DNA of 64,000 bases from Acanthaster planci. Lineage: Eukaryota; Echinodermata; Asteroidea; Valvatida; Acanthasteridae. Under the pieces are notes generated by a model. That model worked only from the letters and a program-made list of their open reading frames with translations, had not been told where the DNA came from and ran no database searches. Location: the NCBI RefSeq assembly GCF_001949145.1, contig NW_019091532.1, positions 418,264-482,263 on the forward strand, given 5' to 3'. Below are positions 1 to 12,300 of this stretch, piece after piece; within the stretch, counting starts at the first letter, position 1; the number at the start of each line of letters is the position of its first letter. The translations under genes were made by a program, and so were the position numbers.

Positions 1-3000
1 CCGCTTAATAGAACAGATTTTATTTAACCTAATGCTCTGGGCATTTTGTCCAGTAGCTACTTGAATTCACCCTTAATCTAGCACTGTCATAACCCAGTGG
101 CACGTTCATAATATTTGGGCATTAGGGCTCTGCCCAAATCAAGTGGCTGTGGCTTGGGGCGATGAGAATTGTTGTAGATGATAGCCAATGGTTCCCTTAA
201 GTGCATGCATTATATCTAGCCATAACCTTTGGACTTGGCCTTATCTTCACGTTAATAACTGTGGGCCATGCAGCCATTAATTAATGTGACTTCTTATAGG
301 CCGGTTCATGCTTAACGTAACCCGAATGTAAAATTGTGACATCATATCAAATGTTGATTGTGTGAATTTACAAATGTTCAACACATTTCATCCCAAGCAA
401 CTTTCCCTGCAAGTGTTTTGTGATGTCGAATTCACCGGAAATCCTACCACTTGAAACCCTACTATTGCTGCCTGTTCCGGGGTCGGAGATTTCTAGTAGA
501 CTGGCTTGACCCCAGAGCATTCAACCTCCATCTTTCCTAACAAGTCCACCCCAGGCTAAAGGGCCATGCAGTACAGCCTCCTGTTACTTTACATGGGCTT
601 GGTGACCCTTGAAAGTTGAAGCATAAAGAATGTACTATTGGGATCCTGCTCAGTAGTGGGTTTTTTTTTGTAGGATATAAGGTCCCTTGCAAAATATGCA
701 GGAGAAGTTTGGATATTATTTTTTTAATGCATATTATTGTGAGGAATATGTTTGAATAGTGAAAGTTTGGCTGTACATTATTGGAGTAATTTGTGGAGCT
801 GAAGAAATGCAAACCAATCGTTCGATGAGGAAATGTAATTGTCATTTTTCAGCCATATCCTGCTTCGTTCTGATCGCCGTATTGCTACAGAATGCAGGAT
901 TTGAATTCTGCCACCACAGATTGTGAGTGTTACTGTTTATAGACACTCCTGGGATTAATGGTCACGTTTGTTTGCACGAAAGCTTCCCGGCGTCGGAAGA
1001 ACATTGCTAAAAACATGTCCTCAAGAAACAGCAGCGACATCCTCTTCCCTTTTCTAGCTATCACGCGCAAGCAAATTAATTGTCATTGATGTGGCGTGAT
1101 CCTGTCTTCCTGCTCAAGGTCGCATCTGATCTTTCTTCCTCACCTTTTTTTTTGTCCAGAAATAGTATATCTGGAATCAAATTGGGCAAGATACAGGTCT
1201 GTGAAGAAAATTTTTTTAAATATATTAGTGAGTCCTCAGACTATTTGAAATTGTATCTTAATCATTTTTAATTTTTGTTTATTTTATCAGCGGGTGCACC
1301 ATCCAGCTCAAATCACTCAGAATTATGTACAGATCAGAGAGATGTTGAGTGAAATAAGTTTGTATTTCCCGTTTGGAAAATCTTTGTATCTCATATTATA
1401 TATAGTTTGAGGTTTTACAGAGGAAATTAAATGCTTGACGTTATTTCTTCCGTGATTTAATAGAATACACTTTCCATATGCAGTGACAAGAACGTAAAAA
1501 GTGTCATACCGCTACATTTTATGTATTCTCTTAATATTAAATTTGAATTTCATGCCAATAAAGTAACATGTGGAACAAATTCAGGCTTCAGGCTGAATAC
1601 CATCAGATTTACTTCCGTCAGTCCTGTCATTCTTGATTTGTATCACTCAAAAGTAAAAATCTAGCTTTCGGTAAATTACAAAGTACTCTTGGTACAAAGT
1701 TCGTGCCCTGCCCAGCATGTATTCACAGTAGGCTGAAATTGTTGTGACGATAGTGTCCCGGTCTGGACACTCAAGACAGCCTTTGGACACACTGTCCTTT
1801 TTTGGGTCAGGCAAGGTCAAAGCAGGCGCCTGACTTGATGTTTATGCTCTGGAAACAATGGCTGGCCTGCGAAGTCCCAACATGTGCACCGGATATGAGT
1901 CAGCACAGGGAATATCCCCTGGCCCTGCCTCTCTGCGTCCCTGCCTTTCTGCGTCCCTGCATTTATTTGTTTGTATCTGTGAAGCTGTATGTTGCGCTGT
2001 CTGAGGAACCTCTCTCTTTGTGTATAATTCCTTAGAATGACATTCTGGTTTTCAAAACTCGAGTTTCATACATTTTAGCTTAGCAGTTTGGAACTCTTTC
2101 AAATGGCAAAAATGTTAACTGGTTTCACATGTCTTACCCATAAGCACTTTATGACATTTTATTCCTTATAACTATACATGTGGAGGTTTTTGAGCAGCAA
2201 AGGGAGCAGGGGTAGATCAACAACCACATTTTTGAGGGAAGGGCCAAAATGTGTGTTTAGTGGGAGCACAAAATTTGGAAAATTTCTACGTAACCTTTTA
2301 TGGCCTGAGGGGTGGGGCTACAGTTGTTCCTTTTTACATGCTTCTGGAAGGAGAAAAGAAACACTCCCCAAAATAGACTTTTTCTCATTAACATTTAAGA
2401 AACAAAACACTTTTTGTTCTTTTTTTGGTGAGGGGGGAAGGGGGGTATGGCCCTATTGTCCCCCAGGATCTGCCAGTTGCACTGTTAAGGTTGTCCAGAG
2501 AGACAGGAACTGAACGGTTAAGGCCTGCGAAAGCAATAGTCCTTTGAAATCTTTTAAACATCTTAGATACATTCAGAAAAATTGAAATCCTGAGAAAAGG
2601 TTGCAGTCGCTCACCAAACTTAGTCACATTGCGAATGTGTGGAGGAGGGGATGCAGGAAAGGCTAAATTTTATAGTAGGACCTATTCTGTAAACTTTGTT
2701 ATTGTTCAGGTAAAGTATAGGTGGTGTGTGGAAATACCAGTTGTTTTCAGAGACAGGAAAGGATTTTTGGTTAGCAAACCACAGGAATCTGGCCAAAATA
2801 CAAACAGGTAAAAGAGTTGAGCTCTTGAGGCTACTAGCTTTGTGACAGGAAAGGGAGGAGGCCCACCACATAGGAAGGGAGAGGGGGGCGTAGCACCATC
2901 CTGACCATGAATGTAAGCCTGCCCAGGCTAGCCACCAAAATGTGGCAAGGTGGTTCCTGTTTAGCTGGAAATTGATTTGGCGGACAAATGTAGACGTCAA

Positions 3001-3229
3001 ACTGAATCATCCCTAAGGAATTGCTTTGTGGAAATGAAACCTTTTGCCAACGAGATTTTTTTTTTGCAAGATACTGCAATTTGAGAAGTTTCATGGCCAG
3101 CTTCTAAGTAGGTTACATACACGCCGGTATGTTTATGGTCATAATGTAGATGTTTTTATTTCACCTACATTCTTCTGCCACATGTTCTGTACATTAGGAC
3201 ACTTGGTTGCCAAATTCACATACATATTT

Positions 3230-3300
3230 GATGTACAGCGCTTTGATCCATGTTAAAGGCACTCTATAAATACCTATAGTATTTTTATTGTATTAAAGAA
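3230..3300 (+). mobile_element. Probable non-LTR retrotransposon 3' tail
   Basis: The segment has an AGCGCTTTGA stem-like motif, then GGCACTCTATAAATACC, then a T/A-rich tail. This resembles the GCGC...GCGCTATATAAA plus simple-repeat ending seen at 20940-21000. Only the terminal part survives; no reverse transcriptase frame is visible. Assignment rests on this resemblance and general knowledge of RTE-like 3' ends. Confidence 0.4.
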
Positions 3301-3380
3301 GTTGTAGATAAATCATAATGAAACTGATGTACTTGCTTTCATGAACACGGAGTATTGCTGCAAGCCTTCCAGGGTTATAT

Positions 3381-3660
3381 TGTTTATTCATTTATTTTTA
3401 TTTATTTATTTATTTACATCTTTTCATCCAACAGCACATTTAGCGGCAATTCCAGGATGAAGGGACAGTTAGAAAGACAATGAAGATTTGTCCAGTTTTA
3501 GAGGTGGGAGGAAAACCCCAGATTAACATTCCAGGGAAAGTCCACAGAATCAGGCAGGGACTGAAAACCCAATCCACATGCCGACCTAGGTCAGATTCAA
3601 TCCTGGCTTGCAGAGGTGGAAGGCAAGAAAAGAGCCACTACACCAATCTGACTCCTCTTG
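3381..3660 (+). repeat. Dispersed repeat, copy A, with TTTA microsatellite start
   Basis: It starts with a (TTTA)n tract at about 3381-3416 and continues into a segment whose core (3472-3652) matches a second copy at 46850-47034. Shared blocks include TTTTAGAGGTGGGAG and AAAACCC and, near the end, GGAAGGCAAG. No coding capacity is apparent. Separation of the two copies by over 40 kb marks it as an interspersed element rather than a local duplication. Confidence 0.7.
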
Positions 3661-4483
3661 TGTTTCTTTGGTGCGGGTATATGTGTCAAAAGAGGTTTTC
3701 GGAATATTGTTACTAACCCAAACCCTGAGTATTCGTCCTATTGGTCAAGTCCAATTGATCTAGTGGCTTGGCTCTAACAACATTCTTAAATCACAGGAAA
3801 ATTTTCCTTGACCTTGTTAATTAAAAAAACAAATTTGAAGGGCTAGAAGTAAAGAATTTTTCCAGGAACCATGGGATGAGGGGATCCAGACCGAGTTTGA
3901 GTAGGGCCCAAACCCGACTAGGCCCTGTTTGTATAATAAGCCAAGCATCAACCTTGATGTTGCGAGACTGTGTTTCACCATGCACGAGTAAATACATTTT
4001 AATTGCCGTCTTCCTATGCTGTGGTTTTGATAAATCACCAATGAGTCCCCTGTACTTTCAATAACCGATGTCATTGGAAAAAATGTGCATCACACAATGG
4101 AATGCACAGCTGCCTTAAAAAACTCACGCTTAAACTTCTGGCCACTTTTAGCAGTCGTGACAATTCGGTTTATCACAAATTTGTGTCCTTTTTTCCATCT
4201 TTGTAAAAATCTTTCTTAGTACATGTACTGGTAGCTTATTGATTGCTGAGCTATTTAGCCATAAAACAATTTTTTTTTTCTCAAAGTTTGTTATTTATAG
4301 TTTTACTTCCTTGGTTTTTTCCAGAAGACATATCTTCCAAAATTCTCCCCCGTGCAGGAATCCTGAGGCCCAATCTTTAGTACTTGAATATATGTGTTCA
4401 AGGGGTGTGGTAAGCCCCCCTGTTTAAGGAACCATGGCAGGGCTGTACATCCCTCAATCCTTCACATGCCTACAAAATCCTCT

Positions 4484-4654
4484 GATGGATTTTGAAGGAT
4501 CTGGGAGGGTTAAAGTGATGATTAAAAGTGGAAGGTGGATGGAATTAGGGGTGGGTGGAGAATGATGGATTTTGAAGGATTTTGAAGGATCTGGGAGGAT
4601 TCAAGTGATGATTAAAAGTGGAAGGTGGATGGAATTAGGGGTGGGTGGAGAATG
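4484..4654 (+). repeat. Two-copy tandem duplication (80 and 90 bp units)
   Basis: The unit beginning GATGGATTTTGAAGGAT and ending GTGGGTGGAGAAT occurs at 4484-4563 and again at 4564-4653. The copies are almost identical. The second carries an extra 10-bp TTTGAAGGAT, itself a small internal duplication. The near identity suggests a recent event. Confidence 0.9.
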
Positions 4655-5960
4655 AAGTAGCAAAAAGGGGGTTTTGTCTCTACTGTGAATTCAATGATAT
4701 ACCTTCCTCTTCCACTGTTAACCCTAAATCCCTGAAAATCTTGAGAATCATCCATGATCCATTACTGTGCACATTTTTGTACTTGTATTGAAGGATGCGG
4801 GAGAGTCTACATTGCTTCCTAAATAAACTTTTTGAGTTGCTTTTGCTTCATTTTTTTCATGAGTTCAACTAAAGAATGTAAGAGAAAAAAATGGAACAAG
4901 GCTCCTAGAAGATTACGAAACAAAGTCAAGGCTCTGGGAAGCATCCAAGATGTGATGCTGATATTTGTTAGGAAAGAAAAAAAATAATAAAAGGCAAGAG
5001 ATGCCGTCCTAAAATGGTGCCAGCTTTTTCTTATTTAAACTGTTCTTGGGAATGCTCTCAGTGGAATTCATTCAGCATGTTAAATCAATCAGTGCATTTT
5101 GGCCATGGTGACGTGCGTAGTTTCGTTCTTGTCTCTCCTGTGGCCAACGTGTGATGGTGGCCAAAAGACCGATCCAAAAACGTCACTGTGGTGGCACGCG
5201 CTCGGAAATTCCGAGAGGTGAAGAGGATCTGTTGTGTTGAAGGACCCAGAAGATCTGTGACGCTGGATCCGTGATTGTATCTACCCTGTCCTGCGAGACA
5301 TTTATACTGCCAAGTTGGCCTCGTTTTGTTGTCATATATCTTTGGATCCCAAAGGCTCTCTGGATTTTTTCCCCTCTTTTCTCAATGTTTTCGACAGGTC
5401 TCCTGTGGGAACCTATGCCCATTGTAGGAGACGTGCTGCCATAAAATAGATTTGGCGCTGGCAACATTAGACAGTTTTTTAAGACTGTTGATTGAATGGT
5501 TGATTAGAATTTTAGGACAATGTGACTATTGACCATTGGGGTTACCCCACATTTATGTAATTTTGTTTGGCAAAGATTTTGGTGTGTATTGGAAGCAAAA
5601 CTAAAGTAGACATTAAAGGAGTGGGCTTTTTTTTTTCCCTACATTCCTTGTGCCGAAACTTTAATCAGGCATTGAGCACCAAGAAAAGAATATTGGCTGG
5701 GCGCTGCCCTCCTCAATCCTCTAAATAAAAATCCTTTAAACTCTGTCAAAACCATGGATGAGCGTTTATTGCCCCTGTGAGGTATTATATTTGTAATTGT
5801 TGACTCACAGTGTAGATGCTGTATCTTTGTTCTGTTTGTGATATGTAAAACATCACTTAATACTGGTGGAACAAAGGAGTTTGCACATCTTTATACCTTC
5901 CCAGAAACAATGGACAATTGGATGTATTCTTCCTTGGACATGCACCCTTGCCAAGATTTT

Positions 5961-6491
5961 TTAAAGGGTAGCTGCAGTCAAATTGTTTTAACACACAAGC
6001 CTTCAAAAGGCACTAACCATGTATTCAGCATTTTTCTCACTATTTCAAAGGGTATTTTGCCATTTTTTTCCATATTTATGAGCAAAACCATGATGTCATC
6101 CCAGGAAGAAAGCCTATAAATGTTACTTTGGTTTGTACACAAAAAAGTCATGTATTTTTGGGGAGTTTGCTGTACTAAATATTCGATGCTAATTCATTTT
6201 TGTTTGTGTGCTCAGCAATTACTGAGCATCACTGCTTTTCTCAGAAACGCTTTCAGTAAGTAAATTCTGGGTTCACAATTTTTAAGAGAAAAACCTATGC
6301 ACTGAACTATGTCTTCCTTGGATGACATCACAGCAACAGCGCCCTCAGATGTCTGTGAAAAAAATGCCCTTCTCAGTGCATTTAAGCCAATGGGAGTGTG
6401 GAAGAGTGTTCATACTTAGTGTACATCAAAGAGAAGTACAAATGCGCTGACAAATTATGTCCAAGAAAAAGCCATTGCAGCTACCCTTCAA
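5961..6491. mobile_element. Inverted-repeat MITE, about 530 bp
   Basis: The left end reads TTAAAGGGTAGCTGCAGTCA. The right end, reverse complemented, reads TTGAAGGGTAGCTGCAATGG, so about 16 of 20 positions match. There is no transposase frame inside. Flanking TTAA (left) against TCAA (right, top strand) could be a decayed TTAA target duplication of piggyBac type, but that superfamily assignment is only a guess. Confidence 0.7.
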
Positions 6492-8185
6492 TCACTGAGC
6501 TGCCCCTCACATGAAATTCACAACAACGTTTACCATGTGTTGACTTATGTTGGAGTCATTAATTCCTTTCCAGGGTTTAAAAACAACTTTGAGTGTTGTT
6601 CAAGTTATGTGACAGAATGATTGCAGCTATCCATATTGTTTTAATCATGGTTTTATGTTTTTAGACCGTCACTCTTATCACCATGCCAAAATGCACCAGT
6701 GGACCACAAATAGAGCGTACTTGATATGCTTGGATATGTTCTGCCATTTTTGAAAACTGCAAGTACCTTTAAGCACCGTTTCTTTATCCTGACTTGGTTT
6801 TGTCATTTGAATACAATGTATTGCTTCCTGTATAACAGAATTAGCATGTGAGGTTTGCCATCAGTTAGCAGTGCATAAAGGTCCTTAATTGTGTCTGTTT
6901 GTTTTTTTTCTTCTAAACATTTGCACTTCCTTTTGTCAGTGCTTGGATTTACGTACATCCGGCTAAACCTGGCAACAGTCATGCAACACGATACGTGTTA
7001 ATGAAAGAAGTTTCCCCAGTGGAAATTCAAGTTCTTCATATTCCTGCTTCATGAGATAGATACTGTTTATTGTCACCATTGTGAAATGGACCTCGTCTTT
7101 GCGTGCTAAAAAGTTATCAAAAATTCATAAAGATACATCCATGTACAGCTCACAAATTCATAATTAAGCTAAATAATTAAAACGAACATATACCAGACAT
7201 GTAAATTTTATGAAACAATAAACTAGACGTAAATTATTTAAAAATAAACATTTTAGATTAAAATTGTATTAAAATTAATACTTACAGCAGTACACAACAG
7301 GCGAAAGATGCATTTCAAGTACAACCCAGAGCTGGAGCCACGTGCACCTAGATGTTATCATTTAAGATGCCGATTGCTGTTGGGTAAAAGCTCTGTAGTG
7401 TGTGGTTGGACCCTGATCACCATGTTTTGTATAAGTTTCCCCTGTTCAGCATTTTTGTGGTTTATTCCTGACAAAGAGCTCATCATTAATTATTCACTTG
7501 ATATTTATACACTCTTCAAAAGCCTTCCTTTCAAGTCTTTGAATACATGTTCGGGTAGAGTTTGCCATCCCCCCAGAGAGCTAAGCATACAGTCATCAAC
7601 AAAGCTTTGTGTTTGAGAAAAGAGCCAGAGTTATCCTTGTGTGGCAAAGGATAATGCAGGTAGGAACCCTGCGATCGCAAAGTGAGTACTTGGTGTAAAA
7701 CTTCAGTGCAGTAAATTGTTCCCGAATTGTGTAAGTGTATGTTGCGAGCTGATTGTTAAGGAAATGTGTGATTGGATCCCACGAATTGAGTCCTAAGGTC
7801 ATTCTTTCACCACTTTTTCTTTTTTGTTGTATGCATTACAACTAATGTGTTCTTTGTTGTGATATATCACTTAGTCAGGTTGACATTTTGATGCGGATGA
7901 ATATTATGTTTGTGAAAGATGTTGAGGGTTTTTGTTGATTAACATTGTGCAGGATTCTTTGAAAGGCCTTTAACCCAATAAGTGAATTGGGACTCATTTT
8001 CTTATGTTGGATATGACCTGTACTTGCATATTGCGAACCTCTTTTTTAACATGAGCTAAATTGTCAGCTCTGCGATTCACAAGAAAAGGAGCCATTTCTC
8101 ATTTGTTCTTTCACTCTGTTTTGGCCATCCTTTCTGTCCAAACGCCCAGGACAAGACTGGCTTGTTGGGGTCATTGAACAAAAGT

Positions 8186-8535
8186 AGGGCTGTGCCGAAT
8201 ATTCGATGGATTATCGAATACTCTAATATTATTTTCCGAATTTGAATATTCAAATGCAGAATTCATGAAAAGGAAGGGAGGATTTTCTTTTGTTTTAAAT
8301 GACAAAAGTTTCACAATGGAGGCTTGTTTCAAGAAGATTCATATGAAAAGTGACAGAAATCTTGCAACAATTGATTGATGTTATAGTGATTAGAATGTAC
8401 AATTGTGTGTGTGTTATTGCAACTGATTTTGCATATGGTTTGTTCATCAACAATCTGCCGGTCGGGTACGACCAAATATTTGGATATTTGATTGAATTGA
8501 ATGTCGATATTCAAATAGTATATTTTTGGAATTGA
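8186..8535. repeat. AT-rich ATTCGAAT-type element with degenerate inverted ends
   Basis: Both ends are rich in GAATATTCGA-like words. The left outer end GGCTGTGCCGAATATTCG is weakly echoed by the reverse complement of the right end, GGCTGAGTCAATTCC. The pattern suggests an old palindromic DNA element. The boundaries and type are uncertain. Confidence 0.4.
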
Positions 8536-9015
8536 CTCAGCCATAAACAAAAGTGTAAACACACCATTTCCCCTTGACCCAGTTCCAATATTAAAAAAAT
8601 TCCAGCTTCCAGTTTGATCTAGGCATTCTGCCCAGTATGACGAGAGAGATTGTTTCCAGCTTGCATTTGGCGAAGAAGTTTCCTCAAACCTCACTCAGTT
8701 ATCCATCTGTTTGAGATTTTTCTCCTTTGGATTATCGCAAAAGATTGAGTTATTGACCCCCCCACATTCACGGAGCCCTCAGAAAAGGTTAGATCACCCC
8801 TGCCACAACAACATCCTACCTGTCAGCTGACTGCAGGTTCAGTGAAGGACATGTACAGTCTAATTTTTGTGCGTACCTCGCCAGTCATTCACAAAAAAAC
8901 ATAAGGGCCATCCCAGGAGACTTGTCACGGCAAGGTTGTGTGGCATTCAACAGGCCTGGGGCAAGACAAAGATCAGCTTGGCTGTGCTGCAGTGGAACAA
9001 CTACCGGCCGGCACC

Positions 9016-9023
9016 TATAAAAA
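9016..9023 (+). promoter_or_regulatory. TATA box of the CUB-EGF gene
   Basis: TATAAAAA preceded by a GC-rich CCGGCACC fits a TATA box. An initiator-like CTCACAG lies about 30 bases downstream, so transcription probably starts near 9046-9050. The first ATG followed by a signal-peptide frame lies about 280 bases further on, at 9327. The promoter is inferred from motif and position only. Confidence 0.6.
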
Positions 9024-9046
9024 GTACACAGTTCATTGAGATCGCC

Positions 9047-9326
9047 TCACAGGAGCTCAAGACTGTTGATTCAGCGTGTCTGGACAGTAGAGAAAGAACA
9101 CCGAGCTTAGATGCCTTTGATATGTGACTTTCTTGGCTCTAGTTTATACTGAAAAGTTTTAACTTAAAGAACTGCTTGAGAGGGGAACCCCTTTTTCTGA
9201 GCCTCTCAATCTGCAAAGTTTTGGCAGCGGACCAAGACATTTTCATAGCCAGAGAGAAACCTGGGGAGAAATCCGATCAAGTTTCTTCAGACAGCTTAGC
9301 CGGCCGGTGCTTACACGATATCCAGA
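9047..9326 (+). other. Predicted 5' UTR of the CUB-EGF gene
   Basis: This runs from the inferred start site to the ATG at 9327. It contains two overlapping short upstream frames: one of 13 codons at 9111-9152 and an ATG-TGA at 9122-9127. No further ATG occurs between 9128 and 9326, so 9327 is the first usable start. The upstream frames could dampen translation; that is inference. Confidence 0.5.
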
Positions 9327-9358
9327 ATGCATCTGATGCTGAATTTCCTGGCTGTTCT
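9327..9358 (+). CDS. Coding exon 1: signal peptide start
   Basis: Thirty-two coding bases encode [10 protein letters not shown] plus two bases of the next codon, followed by a consensus GTAAGT donor at 9359. Joining to 23907 completes the codon as Leu and gives [18 protein letters not shown], a textbook hydrophobic signal sequence. The phase (2) and the hydrophobic continuation both support the join across the 14.5-kb intron. RNA evidence is the missing proof. Confidence 0.75.
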
Positions 9359-12300
9359 GTAAGTATCATACTTTGGCCTATTTTTTCTTACAATTGTAGC
9401 TATTTTTTTATAACTTGAATTAATTTGTGGAAATTTTCAATTTCAAATGTTGGTTGTGGAACTGTTTGTCTATAAATTTAGAAAGCAGAAAAGTACAATA
9501 CTCTGGATGGAGGGTTCATTTGTACTGAGAAATTGATGTCTTGTTCACAAGCAGTCACTGACAAACGGGGAGAAGAATAATTTTGGGCAATTATGTGTAT
9601 GCTTGAAGGATCGTTTTGTGGAAGGAGATGGGGACGATGTGGTGATTGAGGGAAGTTGTAGAACAGGTATTTTGTAAAATTTAGATAGTCCACCAATTTT
9701 CAAATTTCGGTACCAAATTCACAGTGCCTCTGAGATTGCCACAGTATTGAGTTACACTAGCCAAATGTTGAAAACAAAATGTAGCATCAAGCCATTCATT
9801 ATTCAACCCTAACCCCTAGGGGGTATGTAAAATCATTAAAATTGGGACTCTCAAGCCACTAATCAACACATCCGTTGGATTGCATCACCGGTCAGTATAT
9901 GACAACCTTTTTTTTCTGTAGTCGGCTGACATTAGGGGTTACTATTATATAGACACATTTAATGACTCACACGTGGTTCATTGAATTTCAAATTAGATTT
10001 GTACTCACTTTGAGATATGTGAAGGTGTGTGGAATTGCATTGTTCTCCTTCTTGTCAAATCAAATTTGGATCACCCTCAGTTCACTGCAAGACAAAACGT
10101 GCCCCCATATCCTGTCCTTCAGATATTAATAGAAAAATGGCTCGGGTAGCCTAAAAAAGGTAACAATTCAGTTGCTTTGCTGGAGAAGGTTAGTTTCTAC
10201 TTTACCGTGGTCGACAAATTTAGTATTCTCTTGAAATGCAAATCCGAATCTGATCTGTGAGGTCATTCTTTGCTCTACACAGAGATTTGTCATGCAGGCC
10301 CCAGCTGTCAGTAGCTGGGTCTGGTACATGTATTGGCCTGGTTAACTTGTGTAGTAATAGTTCTGTACCAGCTGGGGTACTTGTTACAGCTGGGAGCTTT
10401 CAGCCAGTTAGTGATATTGTTACCTGAACAGTCTTGCCAGTGAGCTGATCTGTAGGTTACACTTTGGACTAGAACTGCATCATGTCAAACCTTTTTTTTA
10501 CAGTCTGGGGGAATCTCCCAAGTACTTCGGGGACAAGGCAGAGCAAGTGTTATAAGTTTTATCAGTATGACTGTTCACTCAAGACTGTAGCCTTGAAGCA
10601 AACTGCCTAAATAGGTTTTTGTTGCGATGGATATCACAATGTGAATAAATTGTATTGGACAGGGGGTTTAAAGTTGAATGTTACAAGTGTTGCAGTTGGG
10701 AAAAGACTCTGTGGGGGTATATGTGTACTGTGGTTGGGGACCTCAATACTCCTTTGGCTAAATTTCAGGGGAAAGTTGAATTGTGTAAAATGTAAAAATT
10801 GAATTGTTATAAAATGAAATAAACAAGTCATGGACAACATAAACAAGTTGATTTTGCATGGGATCTGTCCTCGACAAGTAAAAGTGAGGCTACATTACCT
10901 GAGGTAGATTCAGGATTTCCCCTCCCCGTGGATTCTCCATTGGTGACTCTTTTTCTAGAAAAAGCCTGCCCTCCGGGGTGCAATTTCTATTCCAACCAAA
11001 AATAATGGTCCAGAGCCATTTGCTTAGCAAAAAAGTGGGGCCCCCCCTCGAAAATTATGCTTTCTGCTTCCCTGCCTACCTACTCAGTTTTGATGAGGGG
11101 GGGGTAAACTGTGAAATTAGAAGTAAAGAAAATAATGTCTATTATACTAGTTTGAATGTGGTACAAATGCATGGAACCAATACTCTTAAGTTTAAGGGCT
11201 GTTCACTTCCTTTGAAATGAATGCTGCTCTTTTCAATTTGTAACCAAAATTCATCGCGCTCTGATGTATCTGCATAGAAGAAATAAGTCACAAACCAGAA
11301 ATTCATGCAGATGCATAGTCTTCTCTTGATAGTTCCCAGCTGGTTTTGGCTTAGCACGTAGACTTGCTAAGCAGTATTTTCTGCTGTTGCAGCTTTCTGA
11401 AACTGCGTGTAGTCGCATCGTAGAGAATTATGTTTCTGGCTCTGCTGTCCGTAACAAATTCTTTCCTATGGTGTACTAAGCATATCTCTATTTGCTTAGG
11501 ACACAATTGGCTTACTTGTGAAACATTCCACCTTTAATTGCTTGGTCCACTTTCCAATTCCAACCNCCGCAAATGTTTCTCTGGTTGCTCGGGATGTGGC
11601 CTGCCACTGACAGGTGTCCAAATGGGCTTTCGTGTTTAGAAGGTTCCGCAACAAAACCTCTTACACAATATGACAATTGTTTCCCTAACATCACTGTAAA
11701 CAAAAACATGATGTGTGACCAATTTGACCTGCTGCTGTTTGGATAAGGCTCAGCACACCAGCCGACCTTCAACAGATCTTTTTTTCTTTGCAGCCTCTAT
11801 TTTTGACGGGAAGGCTCTCATGGTCAGTGTAGGATTGTTAAGTAACCATTAATTATGCCGCAATTTGCTCTGTTAACGAATCTAGAAGAAGGCTGACAAA
11901 TTTAGCTACCATCGTAGGGAAGCCATACAAGGCCCATTCCCTTGTTGCTCAAGGTTGCCATACTTCTGTGTCTTTTCTCTTCATTTTCACTGATCCTGTT
12001 CTGTCTGGCCGGTTTGTGGAGCCAGACAGCTTTAAGTCAGTTTTTGTCAGACTGACTGACAGGACTCTGCAAACTCTGCCGTGTTCTATCTGAAGGTCAG
12101 TGTGCCAACGCATTGCATTGATTTGACCGCAGCTCCGTGATCTGATGGTTGTACAGCTTCAACTTTAGCCTGCTGCTAGTGTTGCCAAGCCTGGTCCAAG
12201 CGTGGTGCCTGTTCCACATTATATGCTGAAAACTTGGAGAGGAGGGCAAATGTTTTGATGGAAACCCAGTATTTTTGGTCGCTCCCTTTTCTTTCTTTGC

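Larger units (their letters stand above)
1..9015. other. Upstream intergenic flank, no gene seen
   Basis: I find no exon-like open stretch with domain similarity and splice signals here; open frames are short and of low complexity. What can be recognised are repeats: a retrotransposon-like 3' tail near 3230, a TTTA-rich tract and dispersed repeat at 3385-3660, a tandem duplication at 4484-4654, an inverted-repeat element at 5961-6491 and an AT-rich ATTCGAAT-type repeat at about 8186-8535. The stretch ends at the TATA box of the CUB-EGF gene. Confidence 0.6.
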
